A DNA stretch of 27,932 nt from positions 1-27,932 of the IMG/VR virus record IMGVR_UViG_3300034682_000137, one strand, 5' to 3'. How positions within the stretch are numbered: position 1 is the first letter of the stretch; each line of letters begins with the position of its first letter. A program made the translations under genes and the position numbers. Source of the stretch: a virus. Below the pieces are notes generated by a model. That model worked only from the letters and a program-made list of their open reading frames with translations, did not search any database and had not been told where the DNA came from. Positions 1 through 6,468 of the stretch are shown here, piece by piece.

Positions 1-64
1 TTGGTGCGGCCTGCAGCAGGGAGGGGGTGATTTGCGCCTTTTCTTTCACTGCTGGCGCGGTCAT
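1..64 (-). CDS. Partial leftward ORF, unknown function, cut by window edge
   Basis: An open frame starts at an ATG at 64 on the minus strand and runs off the left edge, giving 21 visible residues beginning MTAPAVKEKAQ. It is the first substantial frame downstream of the leftward promoter at 198-226, so it may be the first gene of the leftward early operon, where lambdoid phages keep recombination and integration genes. No strong Shine-Dalgarno sequence precedes the ATG (only a CGGGG about 10 nt upstream), and the same frame is open further upstream to a stop near 116, so the start is uncertain. Too little is visible to name a family. Confidence 0.3.
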   Translation of the reverse strand, partial: MTAPAVKEKAQITPSLLQAAP

Positions 65-170
65 GGGCAGGCCCCGCAGTCGCAGGCGCTGTCGCAGCGG
101 CTGGCTTGGGGGCTTTTATCAGGTGGCAGGTTTAACGATCCGGGGCGTGGCCCCGGTCGATGCCGTGGTG

Positions 171-194
171 CCCATCGCGATTGATTGCGATGGG
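171..194. repeat. Perfect 8-bp inverted repeat near the P_L start point
   Basis: CCCATCGC (171-178) and GCGATGGG (187-194) are perfect complements separated by 8 nt. The dyad lies at the predicted start of the leftward transcript (about 190). It would form a hairpin at the very 5' end of that RNA or act as a protein-binding dyad. No T-run follows on either strand, so it is not an intrinsic terminator. Confidence 0.5.
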
Positions 195-197
195 TGA

Positions 198-260
198 ATA
201 TTAGGACTTGCTAATTCACAGGTCAATAGGAGTAGCTAATTTTTTGTTTGGAGTTGCTAC
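198..260 (-). promoter_or_regulatory. Leftward early promoter (P_L-like) with three operator copies
   Basis: On the minus strand, TTGACC (221-226) and TAATAT (198-203) are separated by exactly 17 bp. Three copies of a 14-mer with consensus TTAGGAGTTGCTAA overlap or flank it: TTAGGACTTGCTAA at 201-214 (spacer and -10), ATAGGAGTAGCTAA at 226-239 (abutting the -35) and TTTGGAGTTGCTAC at 247-260. The 14-mer is an imperfect dyad (TTAG-N6-CTAA), as expected for a helix-turn-helix dimer site. The same word occurs in the cI-cro intergenic region. I infer that this is the operator set through which the repressor shuts off leftward transcription, equivalent to lambda O_L1-3. Confidence 0.75.
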
Positions 261-285
261 CGTTCGTCAGTAAGTTGTGTCGCGC

Positions 286-381
286 CTATGTGCGGATCCA
301 GTCTAAGGCGGCCATTACTGTTCCTGCGGCGATGCAGAGCATGAATGCGTAGGGGAGTGCGCGGCGCATCAGCTTGTGCAT
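286..381 (-). CDS. Possible 31-residue single-pass membrane peptide
   Basis: A small frame from ATG at 381 to TAG at 286-288 encodes 31 residues: a basic start (MHKLMRR), a hydrophobic stretch (ALPYAFMLCIAAGTVMAAL, residues 8-26) and a short DWIRT tail. This is the layout of a small inner-membrane peptide or an uncleaved signal anchor. It begins 6 nt after the lipoprotein stop codon on the same strand, so it would be the last gene of the cI operon. The ribosome-binding site is weak (AAGTGA about 8 nt upstream), so translational coupling would be needed. No family is recognised. Confidence 0.4.
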   Translation of the reverse strand: MHKLMRRALPYAFMLCIAAGTVMAALDWIRT

Positions 382-387
382 TTGGCA

Positions 388-1101
388 TCACTTGAGCAGT
401 CGGCAGTTGCCAAACTCGCAGCGGTACATGGATGTATCGCCGTTTGCGCAGCTGACCGAGTAAGTTTCAAAGCCGGGGCCAGATGCAGCGACATATGCGA
501 TTGGTGTCTGGCTGCAGGCTTCTTGTCTTGCCAGTGCCTCAACTGTATGTGAGCTTCTGCCAATCTTTCTTTGTGGCAAGTCTTTGGAAAATGAGTTCGG
601 CTGTGCAGTCAGTGTAGTTGCCGCTGTGGTGTTTGCTTCTTGGGTGCTTGCTGGTGCTGGTCCATATGGGCTAGTCGCATATTGGTTTGTTGCAACCGTA
701 GCGCCTGCCAGCACACGATAGCCTCGCCCTGCCATGCAGTTCGCCATGATGGTTTCCTGCTTGAGTGCTGCTTTCCCGCCTGATGCGGCCATGCCTGCAC
801 CGCCGCCAAATACGGCGCCATCGGTTGCAAATCCACTGTTACCTCCGAACGAAGCGCCGATGGCGGCGCCTACAAGCATTCCGGCAAGCATTCCGCCAAA
901 GGTGGCAGCGCCCGAATCAATTTTTCGGGCATTAGACCGGCAGGCGTCTAAGTCGCTGTAGTAGCGCTCCATCCGTACGCCGTCCATGTCGATTACCGGG
1001 GTGTAACTGTCGCCGTAGCCTGCGCCTTGTGTGTTTGGTGCAGTTTGGCAGCCGGCAAGAGCTAGTACGACGGTTGCTGACACGGTACGAAGATGGCGCA
1101 T
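388..1101 (-). CDS. Glycine-zipper lipoprotein, possible lysogenic-conversion gene
   Basis: The 237-residue product starts with a lipoprotein signal peptide (MRHLRT, hydrophobic core, lipobox LAGC with Cys18), so it should be lipidated and moved to the outer membrane. Residues about 63-110 form a glycine-zipper stretch (GGMLAGMLVGAAIGASFGG, then GAVFGGGAGMAASGG) of the kind found in small outer-membrane lipoproteins that insert in or span membranes. The C-terminal third has several cysteines (SCANGD, MYRCEFGNCRLLK). The start is supported by GAGGAG 6 nt upstream. It lies 33 bp downstream of the repressor gene on the same strand and is probably co-transcribed with it, so it would be expressed in the lysogen. 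A role in superinfection exclusion or host surface change is an inference from position. Confidence 0.75.
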   Translation of the reverse strand: MRHLRTVSATVVLALAGCQTAPNTQGAGYGDSYTPVIDMDGVRMERYYSDLDACRSNARKIDSGAATFGGMLAGMLVGAAIGASFGGNSGFATDGAVFGGGAGMAASGGKAALKQETIMANCMAGRGYRVLAGATVATNQYATSPYGPAPASTQEANTTAATTLTAQPNSFSKDLPQRKIGRSSHTVEALARQEACSQTPIAYVAASGPGFETYSVSCANGDTSMYRCEFGNCRLLK

Positions 1102-1134
1102 GGATGCTCCTCGGATTCTTGATTTGTTTGGTGT

Positions 1135-1779
1135 TTATCCGTCTTCCCATTTGCCCAATACGGTGCCCAGTACCTTGAAGGGTTCACGTATAGGTTCATG
1201 CAGCGGGTTTAAAGGCTGCAACCATTGTCGACCGTCTTCATTTTTGTAGACCTTGAAGGTCACATCATTCGTTCCCAGCAGGCAGGCCACTACCCTGTCT
1301 CCGTTGACGGGGTCGCATCGCTCTGGGTCGACAAAGATAAAGCAGCCTTCGGGATACGTTCGTGTTGCTCCGCTTGGTGCAGTCATGCTGTCGCCACGCA
1401 CTCGTAGTGCAAATGTCTGGCTGCTGTGAGTGACAGGGCAATCCATCCAGCGTTCGGCGTCTGTCACATGAACGGTGCATACAGCTTCGCACCATTCGCC
1501 TGCTTGCACCCAGGAAATCAGAGGCACTTTCCCTCGCAGTTTTGGGCCTTGCTCAATGTTTATTGATGCCGACATCGGGCCTTCGCCTGTAGCAAGCCAT
1601 TGTTGATTAACTTTGAGTGCGCTTGCGGCTTGAAGCAAATTCTCGCCGCGTAGGAACTTGGATTTCCCGCTTAGCCATCCGTGCACGCTCGGTGGTTTCA
1701 CATCGCAAAGGCGTGCCAGTTCGGCCTGAGTGATTCCGGCGCGAGCCATCGCATGAGTAAGTCGTTCGGCTAAGGACAT
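1135..1779 (-). CDS. cI: Phage repressor, XRE helix-turn-helix plus S24 LexA-like peptidase
   Basis: This 214-residue protein matches the CI/LexA-type two-domain repressor layout. Residues about 17-36 (TQAELARLCDVKPPSVHGWL) are a classic XRE helix-turn-helix. The C-terminal half is an S24 self-cleaving peptidase: cleavage pair Ala93-Gly94 in WVQAGEW, nucleophile Ser131 in RGDSM, and general-base Lys176 in VTFKVYK. It should bind the TTAGGAGTTGCTAA-type operators on either side of the operon and be inactivated by RecA after DNA damage. It is divergent from cro. No Shine-Dalgarno sequence precedes the ATG; the nearest weak -10 (TATCAT on the minus strand, about 1796-1801) would place the RNA start within roughly 10 nt of the ATG, so translation is probably leaderless or nearly so, like lambda cI from P_RM. 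Confidence 0.92.
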   Translation of the reverse strand: MSLAERLTHAMARAGITQAELARLCDVKPPSVHGWLSGKSKFLRGENLLQAASALKVNQQWLATGEGPMSASINIEQGPKLRGKVPLISWVQAGEWCEAVCTVHVTDAERWMDCPVTHSSQTFALRVRGDSMTAPSGATRTYPEGCFIFVDPERCDPVNGDRVVACLLGTNDVTFKVYKNEDGRQWLQPLNPLHEPIREPFKVLGTVLGKWEDG

Positions 1780-1845
1780 AAGTTAAGCCTAACAGCATGA
1801 TAGTTCGGAGTGGCTATTGACATAAAATTAGCAACTCCTAATAAT
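1779..1845 (+). promoter_or_regulatory. Rightward early promoter (P_R-like) with cI/cro operators
   Basis: TTGACA (1817-1822) and AATAAT (1840-1845) are spaced by 17 bp, a near-consensus sigma-70 promoter reading into cro. One operator copy, TTAGCAACTCCTAA (1828-1841, reverse orientation of the consensus), covers the spacer and the edge of the -10. A second, TTCGGAGTGGCTAT (1804-1817), abuts the -35. A weaker third copy (9 of 14 matches on the minus strand, 1779-1792) touches the repressor start codon. Spacings are about 24-25 bp. The arrangement copies that at 198-260, and the promoter-proximal operators of the two sites differ at one base in 14. Confidence 0.8.
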
Positions 1846-1852
1846 GTTTCGC

Positions 1853-2092
1853 ATGAATCCTCATGCAACCCAAGTTATTGACGTGCTCGGCGGCACCGCT
1901 GAGGTGGCGCGTCTGTTTGATGTGCGCATGCCCAGCGTCAGCGACTGGAAGCGTGACGGCATCCCACACGCCCGAATGATGTTGCTGCGCGAGACGCGCA
2001 AAGAGCAGCTGAGCGGCATTGACCTGGCTGCTGCCACGGCTCCGCGCCGTGGTCGTATCACCCAGATCGCCGGGGGTGAATCCCATGGGTAA
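1853..2092 (+). CDS. cro: Cro-like helix-turn-helix regulator, probably leaderless
   Basis: The 79-residue protein has a helix-turn-helix at residues about 14-33 (GTAEVARLFDVRMPSVSDWK), the fold used by Cro/YdaS-type prophage regulators, and a basic tail (APRRGR). It is transcribed divergently from the repressor and should compete for the same operators to favour lytic growth. Start choice: an ATG at 1844 lies inside the -10 hexamer (1840-1845) and cannot be on the transcript, whereas the next in-frame ATG at 1853 falls exactly where the RNA should begin, 7-8 nt past the -10. There is no Shine-Dalgarno sequence for either. This suggests a leaderless mRNA. The first-ATG version would add three residues (MFR). 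Confidence 0.8.
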   Translation: MNPHATQVIDVLGGTAEVARLFDVRMPSVSDWKRDGIPHARMMLLRETRKEQLSGIDLAAATAPRRGRITQIAGGESHG

Positions 2093-2183
2093 GTCTTTTG
2101 CTATTGCGCTGCGTACCTGGCATGCGGTTGATGCATTTGATCGTCCCATCACGATCAGTACATCGCTCGGTGCAGATCGATGA
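2085..2183 (+). CDS. Possible 32-residue peptide overlapping the end of cro
   Basis: An ATG at 2085 overlaps the last codons of cro (stop 2090-2092) and opens a 32-codon frame (MGKSFAIALRTWHAVDAFDRP...) ending at 2183. A GGGGGTGA stretch 5-7 nt upstream could serve as a ribosome-binding site, and the overlap suggests translational coupling. Its last 29 bp overlap the convergent minus-strand gene at 2155-2367, so both are unlikely to be highly expressed together. No family recognised; it may be spurious. Confidence 0.3.
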   Translation: MGKSFAIALRTWHAVDAFDRPITISTSLGADR

Positions 2184-2367
2184 GCAGCGATTCCAGCGCC
2201 ACATCCCCGCTGTCCTCGGCACGTGCTGCCGTGGCGGCCAGCCCCTTGGCTATTTCTTGCCGTTGCCCAGGCGTCAGCACGCTGGCAATGCAACCCGCCA
2301 GCGCGCCCATGGCGGCTGCCATGGCATCCAGCGTCTCTGCGGTGGGTGTGAAGCCTTCTTGTGTCAT
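2155..2367 (-). CDS. Small conserved-looking protein on the opposite strand between cro and cII
   Basis: The 70-residue product (begins MTQEGFTPTAETLDAMAAAM, ends LLIDLHRAMY) looks like a small helical protein with alternating charged and hydrophobic residues. The start at 2367 is strongly supported by AAGGAGG six nt upstream on the minus strand (2374-2380), one of the best ribosome-binding sites in the window. A longer frame to 2418 has no such signal. It is the only gene between 1853 and the window end placed on the minus strand, so it needs its own promoter; a transcript through it would run antisense to cro and on into cI. The competing plus-strand frame at 2180-2473 is Ser/Ala-rich and lacks protein-like character. 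Function unknown. Confidence 0.6.
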   Translation of the reverse strand: MTQEGFTPTAETLDAMAAAMGALAGCIASVLTPGQRQEIAKGLAATAARAEDSGDVALESLLIDLHRAMY

Positions 2368-2463
2368 GTCCGCCCTCCTTGGCGCTGTGGTTCGTGTGCG
2401 GGCCGCCGATGTGGCCAAGGCGGCTGGGTGCTTGTGCTTTGGCGTTCATTGGGAGGTCTCCGC

Positions 2464-3006
2464 ATGTCGTTGATGGGTGTGATTAGTTTCGACTTGGCGG
2501 GCCTTGCGGGCAACGTTGAGAAGGGGGGGCAGATCAACATCACCCCCGGGATGGATGTTTGCGATGCTGCCCACCTGATTGCCCACCACCATCCTGGCGG
2601 TGTGGCAGCGCTGGCCGCCCGTATGGGTGTGAATGCCGGCACGCTCCAAAACAAGCTGAATCCGAATAACGCCAGCCATCACCTGACCCTCAAGGAGTCG
2701 GTGTTGCTGCAGCAGGCTGCGGGCAATGCCGCGGTGTTGCACGCCATGGCCCAGCAGTTGGGCTACACCTGCGTGCGCGCCACGCCGCCACAGGATGGTG
2801 GCGACCCAGTGGAAGCGTTCATGCACGTGGAGATGGCCAAGGCCGACTTCACCCGGGCGGTTGCCGATGCACTGCACGGCAAGCAGCACAACAGCCCCAA
2901 CGAAGTGCGCCGCGCCACAGACATGGCTAACGAGTTGTTCGCCAGGGTTGGCGCGCTGGTCGGCGTGCTGGCCGCGCGCGTTCCCCAGCCCGATCAGGAG
3001 GGCTGA
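2464..3006 (+). CDS. Phage regulatory CII family protein (CP76 type)
   Basis: The 180-residue protein carries the pattern of the phage CII/CP76 family: MDVCDAAHLIAHHHPGGVAALAARMG followed by a helix-turn-helix-like VNAGTLQNKLNPN and a helical, histidine-rich tail. Members act as early transcription regulators in prophages. The start at 2464 is chosen because GGGAGGT lies 7 nt upstream. The family core begins only at Met30 (2551), so the first 29 residues (MSLMGVISFDLAGL...) are an extension and an internal start at 2551 is possible, though its ribosome-binding site is poorly spaced. An upstream open frame from 2098 in phase is not credible. The C-terminus (AKADFTRAVADALHG...) is predicted helical. 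Confidence 0.8.
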   Translation: MSLMGVISFDLAGLAGNVEKGGQINITPGMDVCDAAHLIAHHHPGGVAALAARMGVNAGTLQNKLNPNNASHHLTLKESVLLQQAAGNAAVLHAMAQQLGYTCVRATPPQDGGDPVEAFMHVEMAKADFTRAVADALHGKQHNSPNEVRRATDMANELFARVGALVGVLAARVPQPDQEG

Positions 3007-3009
3007 GTT

Positions 3010-3417
3010 TTGGTTTCTGCCACGCATTCCCCAACAACCCGGCACGGCTGGGCCTTGTCCGCCCGCATGGCCGGCGTGGTGCATGCCACGCTGAATCGTG
3101 CCGGTGGGATGCGGGGCGCTTTTCTTCAGGCCGTACAGGCCAACACCAGGCCAGGGAGTGACTGCCCAGGCCTACGCACAACAAGAGGCACAGCCATGTT
3201 CCACCCCGCAAACTCTGCCGCGCCCAGGCGCGCGCCGGCTCTCCCGTTCCCCGCACCCCTTCAGCGTATGGATGGCGCACGCACACGCGGCGTGTCAGTT
3301 GGACGCGCTGCGCCTGCTGCGGCAGGCACCCCCGGGGTTGGGTCCTTCCCCTGCGCCTCGGAAGCGGGTAATTCGAGCCTCATTCGCTGTGTAGTCAGTG
3401 GGGCTGGGAGTTACTGA
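3010..3417 (+). CDS. Hypothetical protein, TTG start, possibly Ash-like
   Basis: A TTG at 3010 is placed 7 nt after AGGAGGG (2996-3002), a very good ribosome-binding site overlapping the end of the CII-like gene, and opens 135 codons up to the primase start. Residues about 16-45 look helical; the C-terminal part contains VSVGRAAPAAAGTPGVGSFP, which weakly recalls Ash-family prophage proteins that often sit just before a primase gene; this is a guess. Alternative in-frame starts are ATG 3067 and ATG 3196, the latter with AGAGG 8 nt upstream. A second frame (3098-3394) is open over the same DNA with high third-position GC, so the coding frame in the second half is unsettled. Confidence 0.45.
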   Translation: MVSATHSPTTRHGWALSARMAGVVHATLNRAGGMRGAFLQAVQANTRPGSDCPGLRTTRGTAMFHPANSAAPRRAPALPFPAPLQRMDGARTRGVSVGRAAPAAAGTPGVGSFPCASEAGNSSLIRCVVSGAGSY

Positions 3418-3418
3418 C

Positions 3419-5902
3419 ATGGCTGCCAACTATGAAGACGTGCTGCTGCAGCTGCAAGCTGCCGGCCTGCTGGTCGACAGCCTGGACACCGGGCGCATGC
3501 GCCGCTGCCGGGTGGAGGGTGAGGGCCGCGAGCGCAAGGGCTGGTACATGCTGCACGAGTTGCGGCTGGACGATGGCACCGAGGTGCTGGTGGGCAGCTT
3601 TGGCGTGTGGCGCGGCGCTGAGAACAACGCCACCAAGGTCAAGCTCAACCTGCAAAAGAAGCTCGGCCCCGAGCAGGCCGAAGCGCTGCGCAAGCGCCTG
3701 GTAGAAGACCGCCGCCGCGCGGAGGCCGTCCGCAAGGCCGTGGCCGAGCGTGCCGCCCAGCGTGCCACCGCGATGTGGAAGCGTTGCCAGCCCACGGGCG
3801 AGTGCGACTACCTGCAGCGCAAGGGCGTGGGGGGCTACGGCGTGCGCTTTTCTCCGTCGGGCGCCATGGTCGTGCCGCTGCTGGATGTGCACAACCACAT
3901 CCACGGCCTGCAGGTGGTGCGTGGCAAGGACCGCCGTGCCGGCGCGATGGAGAAGGAATACTGGCCGCAGGGCCTGGAGAAGAAGGGCAAGTTCCACCTG
4001 ATCGGCATGCCCCAGGACGGCGGCATCCTGCTGGTGGCCGAAGGCTATGCCACAGCCGCCAGCCTGCACGCCTGCACGGGCCTGCCAGTGGCGGTGGCGT
4101 TTGACGCCAACAACCTGGCGCCGGTGGCCGAGGCCTTGCGCAAGCGCTACAAGGGTCTGCGCATCCTGGTGTGCGCTGACGATGACAACACCCAGAAGTG
4201 CCACGCCGATAACGCCCATGCCACGGCCGAGGCGGGCCGCCGCATCGAGTGCAAGCACCGCGTGTGGTTGCCCGACGGCAACACCTGCCCGCACTGCGGC
4301 AAGGAGCACAAAGCCGCCAACGCCGGCGTGACCATGGCCAGCACGGCCGCCATGCAGGTGGGTGGCGCTTGGCTGGCCCCGCAGTTTGCCGATGTGGCCG
4401 CGGTGCGGCAGGCCTGGCTGGAGCAGGGCAAGAAGCTCAACGACTACAACGACCTGCACCTGGCCGAAGGCCTGCATGTGGTGCGCGCCCAGGTCGAGGC
4501 CCGCCTGCTGGAGCTTGGCTGGAAGTCCCGCCAGGCTGCGCAGCGCCTTGCACTCAGCGCAGGGGGGGCGGGGGTGGATGCCGCGGCCGACATGGCGCCC
4601 CTGCAGCCTATCGATTCCCTGGACGAACTGCTGGAGCGTTTTGCGCTGGTCTACGGCCAGGGCGGTGCGGTGTTTGACCACAGCGAGCACCGTCTGGTGA
4701 CGCTCACCGACATGGGCCACCTGTGCCTGACCAGCGACGTGTTCAGCACCTGGCGCGAACATCCCGGCCGGATGATCGTGCGGCCGGAGGAGGTGGGGTT
4801 TGACCCTGCCTGCAAGGATGCCAGCATCAGCTGCAACCTGTGGGGCGGCTGGCCCGTCAAGCCGGTGCCTGGGGATTGCGCCTACCTGATGGACTTGCTG
4901 GACCACATGTGCAGCGCCGAAGGCGGCGAAAAGGCCCGTGAGCTGTATGAGTGGGTGATCAAGTGGCTGGCCTACCCACTACAGAACCCCGGCGCCAAGA
5001 TGAAAACCACCATCGTGGTGCATGGCCCGCAGGGCACGGGCAAGAACATGTTCTTTGAGGCGTACATGGCCATATTCGGCAAGTACGGCTGGACGATCGA
5101 CCAAAGCGCGATCGAGGACAAGTTCAACGACTGGGCCAGCCGCAAGCTGTTCCTGATCGCCGATGAGGTGGTGGCCCGCTCAGACCTGTTCCACGTCAAG
5201 AACAAGCTCAAGGCCTTCATCACTGGCGACCAGATCCGCATCAACCCGAAGAACATGCAGGCCTACTACGAGGCCAACCACGTGAACATGGTGTTCCTGT
5301 CGAACGAGGCCATGCCCGTGGTGCTGGAGGAGGATGACCGCCGCCATGCGGTGATCTGGACGCCGGCCAAGCTGACGCCGGAGTTTTACGCCAAGGTCAA
5401 GGCCGAGATCGACAACGGCGGCGCGCTGGCCCTGTATGACTACCTGTTGCAGGTCGACCTGACAGGCTTCAGCAATGCCACGCTGCCGCCGATGACGGCC
5501 GCCAAGGAGGAGCTGATCGGTCTAAGCCGTGATAGTCCCGGCAAGTTCATGCGCGCCTTTGAGGCGGGCGATGTACCCGGCTTCCCGGCCAAGGGTCGCC
5601 CGGCGGTTCTGTCGCCCTGCCTGAGCATGGATCTCTACCAGGTCTATAGATGGTGGTGCGCCGCCACCGGCGAGCGGGCACTCGCGTTGCCGCGCTTTTC
5701 CAACGACATCAAGCGCAAGCATGGGGCCAAGGTGCTGCAAAAGCGCTTCGAAACCCCGGCTGGCACCAAGGGGCCCAGCAGCGTCTGCTTCCTGGCTGGA
5801 GGCCATGAGCTGCCCGCCGGCCGCGCGGAAGTCGAGTGGCTGGGCGAGCGCATCGACATCTTCAAGATCGCCATCAAAGACTTGAACGGGGGTGCTGTAT
5901 GA
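3419..5902 (+). CDS. Phage primase/helicase, TOPRIM plus SF3-type ATPase (DUF5906-like)
   Basis: This 827-residue protein primes and unwinds DNA for phage replication. The N-terminal part (residues about 120-180) resembles the DUF7146-type region before TOPRIM. The TOPRIM motifs are Glu208 (LLVAEGYATAASL) and the acidic triplet 254-256 (VCADDDN), with NDYNDLH at 341-347. A CPHCG pair (290-293) hints at a metal site. The helicase half has Walker A GPQGTGKN (536-543), Walker B LFLIADE (577-583) and a sensor-like VFLSNE (625-630). ATG 3419 is preferred over GTG 3398 because GGGAG lies 8 nt upstream. It is directly followed by the 9-mer array at 5931-6180, a candidate site of action. P4 alpha and related prophage primases are the closest concept. 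Confidence 0.92.
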   Translation: MAANYEDVLLQLQAAGLLVDSLDTGRMRRCRVEGEGRERKGWYMLHELRLDDGTEVLVGSFGVWRGAENNATKVKLNLQKKLGPEQAEALRKRLVEDRRRAEAVRKAVAERAAQRATAMWKRCQPTGECDYLQRKGVGGYGVRFSPSGAMVVPLLDVHNHIHGLQVVRGKDRRAGAMEKEYWPQGLEKKGKFHLIGMPQDGGILLVAEGYATAASLHACTGLPVAVAFDANNLAPVAEALRKRYKGLRILVCADDDNTQKCHADNAHATAEAGRRIECKHRVWLPDGNTCPHCGKEHKAANAGVTMASTAAMQVGGAWLAPQFADVAAVRQAWLEQGKKLNDYNDLHLAEGLHVVRAQVEARLLELGWKSRQAAQRLALSAGGAGVDAAADMAPLQPIDSLDELLERFALVYGQGGAVFDHSEHRLVTLTDMGHLCLTSDVFSTWREHPGRMIVRPEEVGFDPACKDASISCNLWGGWPVKPVPGDCAYLMDLLDHMCSAEGGEKARELYEWVIKWLAYPLQNPGAKMKTTIVVHGPQGTGKNMFFEAYMAIFGKYGWTIDQSAIEDKFNDWASRKLFLIADEVVARSDLFHVKNKLKAFITGDQIRINPKNMQAYYEANHVNMVFLSNEAMPVVLEEDDRRHAVIWTPAKLTPEFYAKVKAEIDNGGALALYDYLLQVDLTGFSNATLPPMTAAKEELIGLSRDSPGKFMRAFEAGDVPGFPAKGRPAVLSPCLSMDLYQVYRWWCAATGERALALPRFSNDIKRKHGAKVLQKRFETPAGTKGPSSVCFLAGGHELPAGRAEVEWLGERIDIFKIAIKDLNGGAV

Positions 5903-5930
5903 CGCGCCGCGCTGTTCGCCGCCCAACTGT

Positions 5931-6180
5931 GTGGGGTATGTGGGGCATCTTGTGGGCTATGCCGTGGGGCAATAAGTGCTTGATTTGTAAGGGCTGTGGG
6001 GCATGTGGGGTATCACGCCTTACGGGTGCGTGCGCATGTGCGCGTAAGTGTGCGGCATCAGACCCTTATGTATGTGTGTGCATGCAGGTGCGCACCCATA
6101 CCCCACATACCCCACATACCCCACACAGCAAGCAAAAACGCCATTTTTATGCCCCACAGCATGGCCCACACATACCCCAC
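5931..6180. repeat. Array of twelve 9-mers, six forward then six reversed; candidate origin or packaging site
   Basis: Forward units GTGGGG(T/C)AT lie at 5931, 5940, 5952 (GTGGGCTAT), 5964 (GTGGGGCAA), 5996 and 6005. Reverse units AT(A/G)CCCCAC lie at 6098, 6107, 6116, 6149, 6161 (ATGGCCCAC) and 6172. Six are tandem without gaps (5931/5940, 5996/6005, and within 6098-6124), and the two blocks mirror each other around an 84-bp centre. The region is the largest stretch without a convincing gene (5903-6204). Its place directly after the primase fits iterons of a replication origin; its place before the packaging genes also fits a cosB or pac region bound by the small terminase. As RNA the two blocks could form a long hairpin. 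Confidence 0.8.
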
Positions 6181-6204
6181 ACACCATTTTTCAAAGGAAA
6201 TGAG

Positions 6205-6468
6205 ATGGAAGAGGTGAAAAGAGTGATTGCCTGCACGCAAGAGAACGCGGCGCAGATGCGGGCTGTGGTCAAGCAGTGGCCCCAGTTGCAGTCCTTGGTA
6301 TCTGGTTTGCAGGCGCAAGGGGTGTTCCCTGGCCTGCGTGGCCTGCAGATCACCCTGGTGGGCGATGCTGGAGCGGTGGCCCAAGGCCTGGATGGGCTGC
6401 AGCCTGCCGACGGTGTGCAAGCGGCTTCCTCTATGGCTCAGGGGGCGGGGGAGGGTGTATGGAAATAA
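6205..6468 (+). CDS. Small helical protein of unknown function
   Basis: The 87-residue product starts MEEVKRVIACTQENAAQMRAV, a helical and probably coiled segment, then a hydrophobic glycine-rich half (GLRGLQITLVGDAGAVAQGL). The start at 6205 is set by AAAGGA six nt upstream. The same frame is open back to an ATG at 5899 that overlaps the primase stop, which would give 189 residues, but the added part translates the 9-mer array into low-complexity peptide (VWGMWG, HTPHTPHTPH) and is not credible as protein, although an automatic caller may choose it. The gene overlaps the next start by 10 bp. No family recognised. Confidence 0.6.
   Translation: MEEVKRVIACTQENAAQMRAVVKQWPQLQSLVSGLQAQGVFPGLRGLQITLVGDAGAVAQGLDGLQPADGVQAASSMAQGAGEGVWK

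Noticed and set aside
171-194. Terminator at the left inverted repeat
   Set aside because: The stem is perfect but no run of T follows on either strand, and it lies at a predicted promoter start rather than at a gene end.
3395-4906. Minus-strand frame of 503 codons opposite the primase
   Set aside because: Same GC shadow effect; the plus strand carries an unmistakable TOPRIM primase over the whole interval.
5931-6180. CRISPR array
   Set aside because: Units are only 9 bp, often directly tandem, and reverse orientation half-way; there are no spacers of constant length and no cas genes.
5899-6468. Longer 189-residue version of the small protein starting at 5899
   Set aside because: The extra 102 codons translate the 9-mer repeats into low-complexity peptide; the ATG at 6205 has a much better ribosome-binding site and protein-like sequence. 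It remains open only because the repeat unit is 9 bp.
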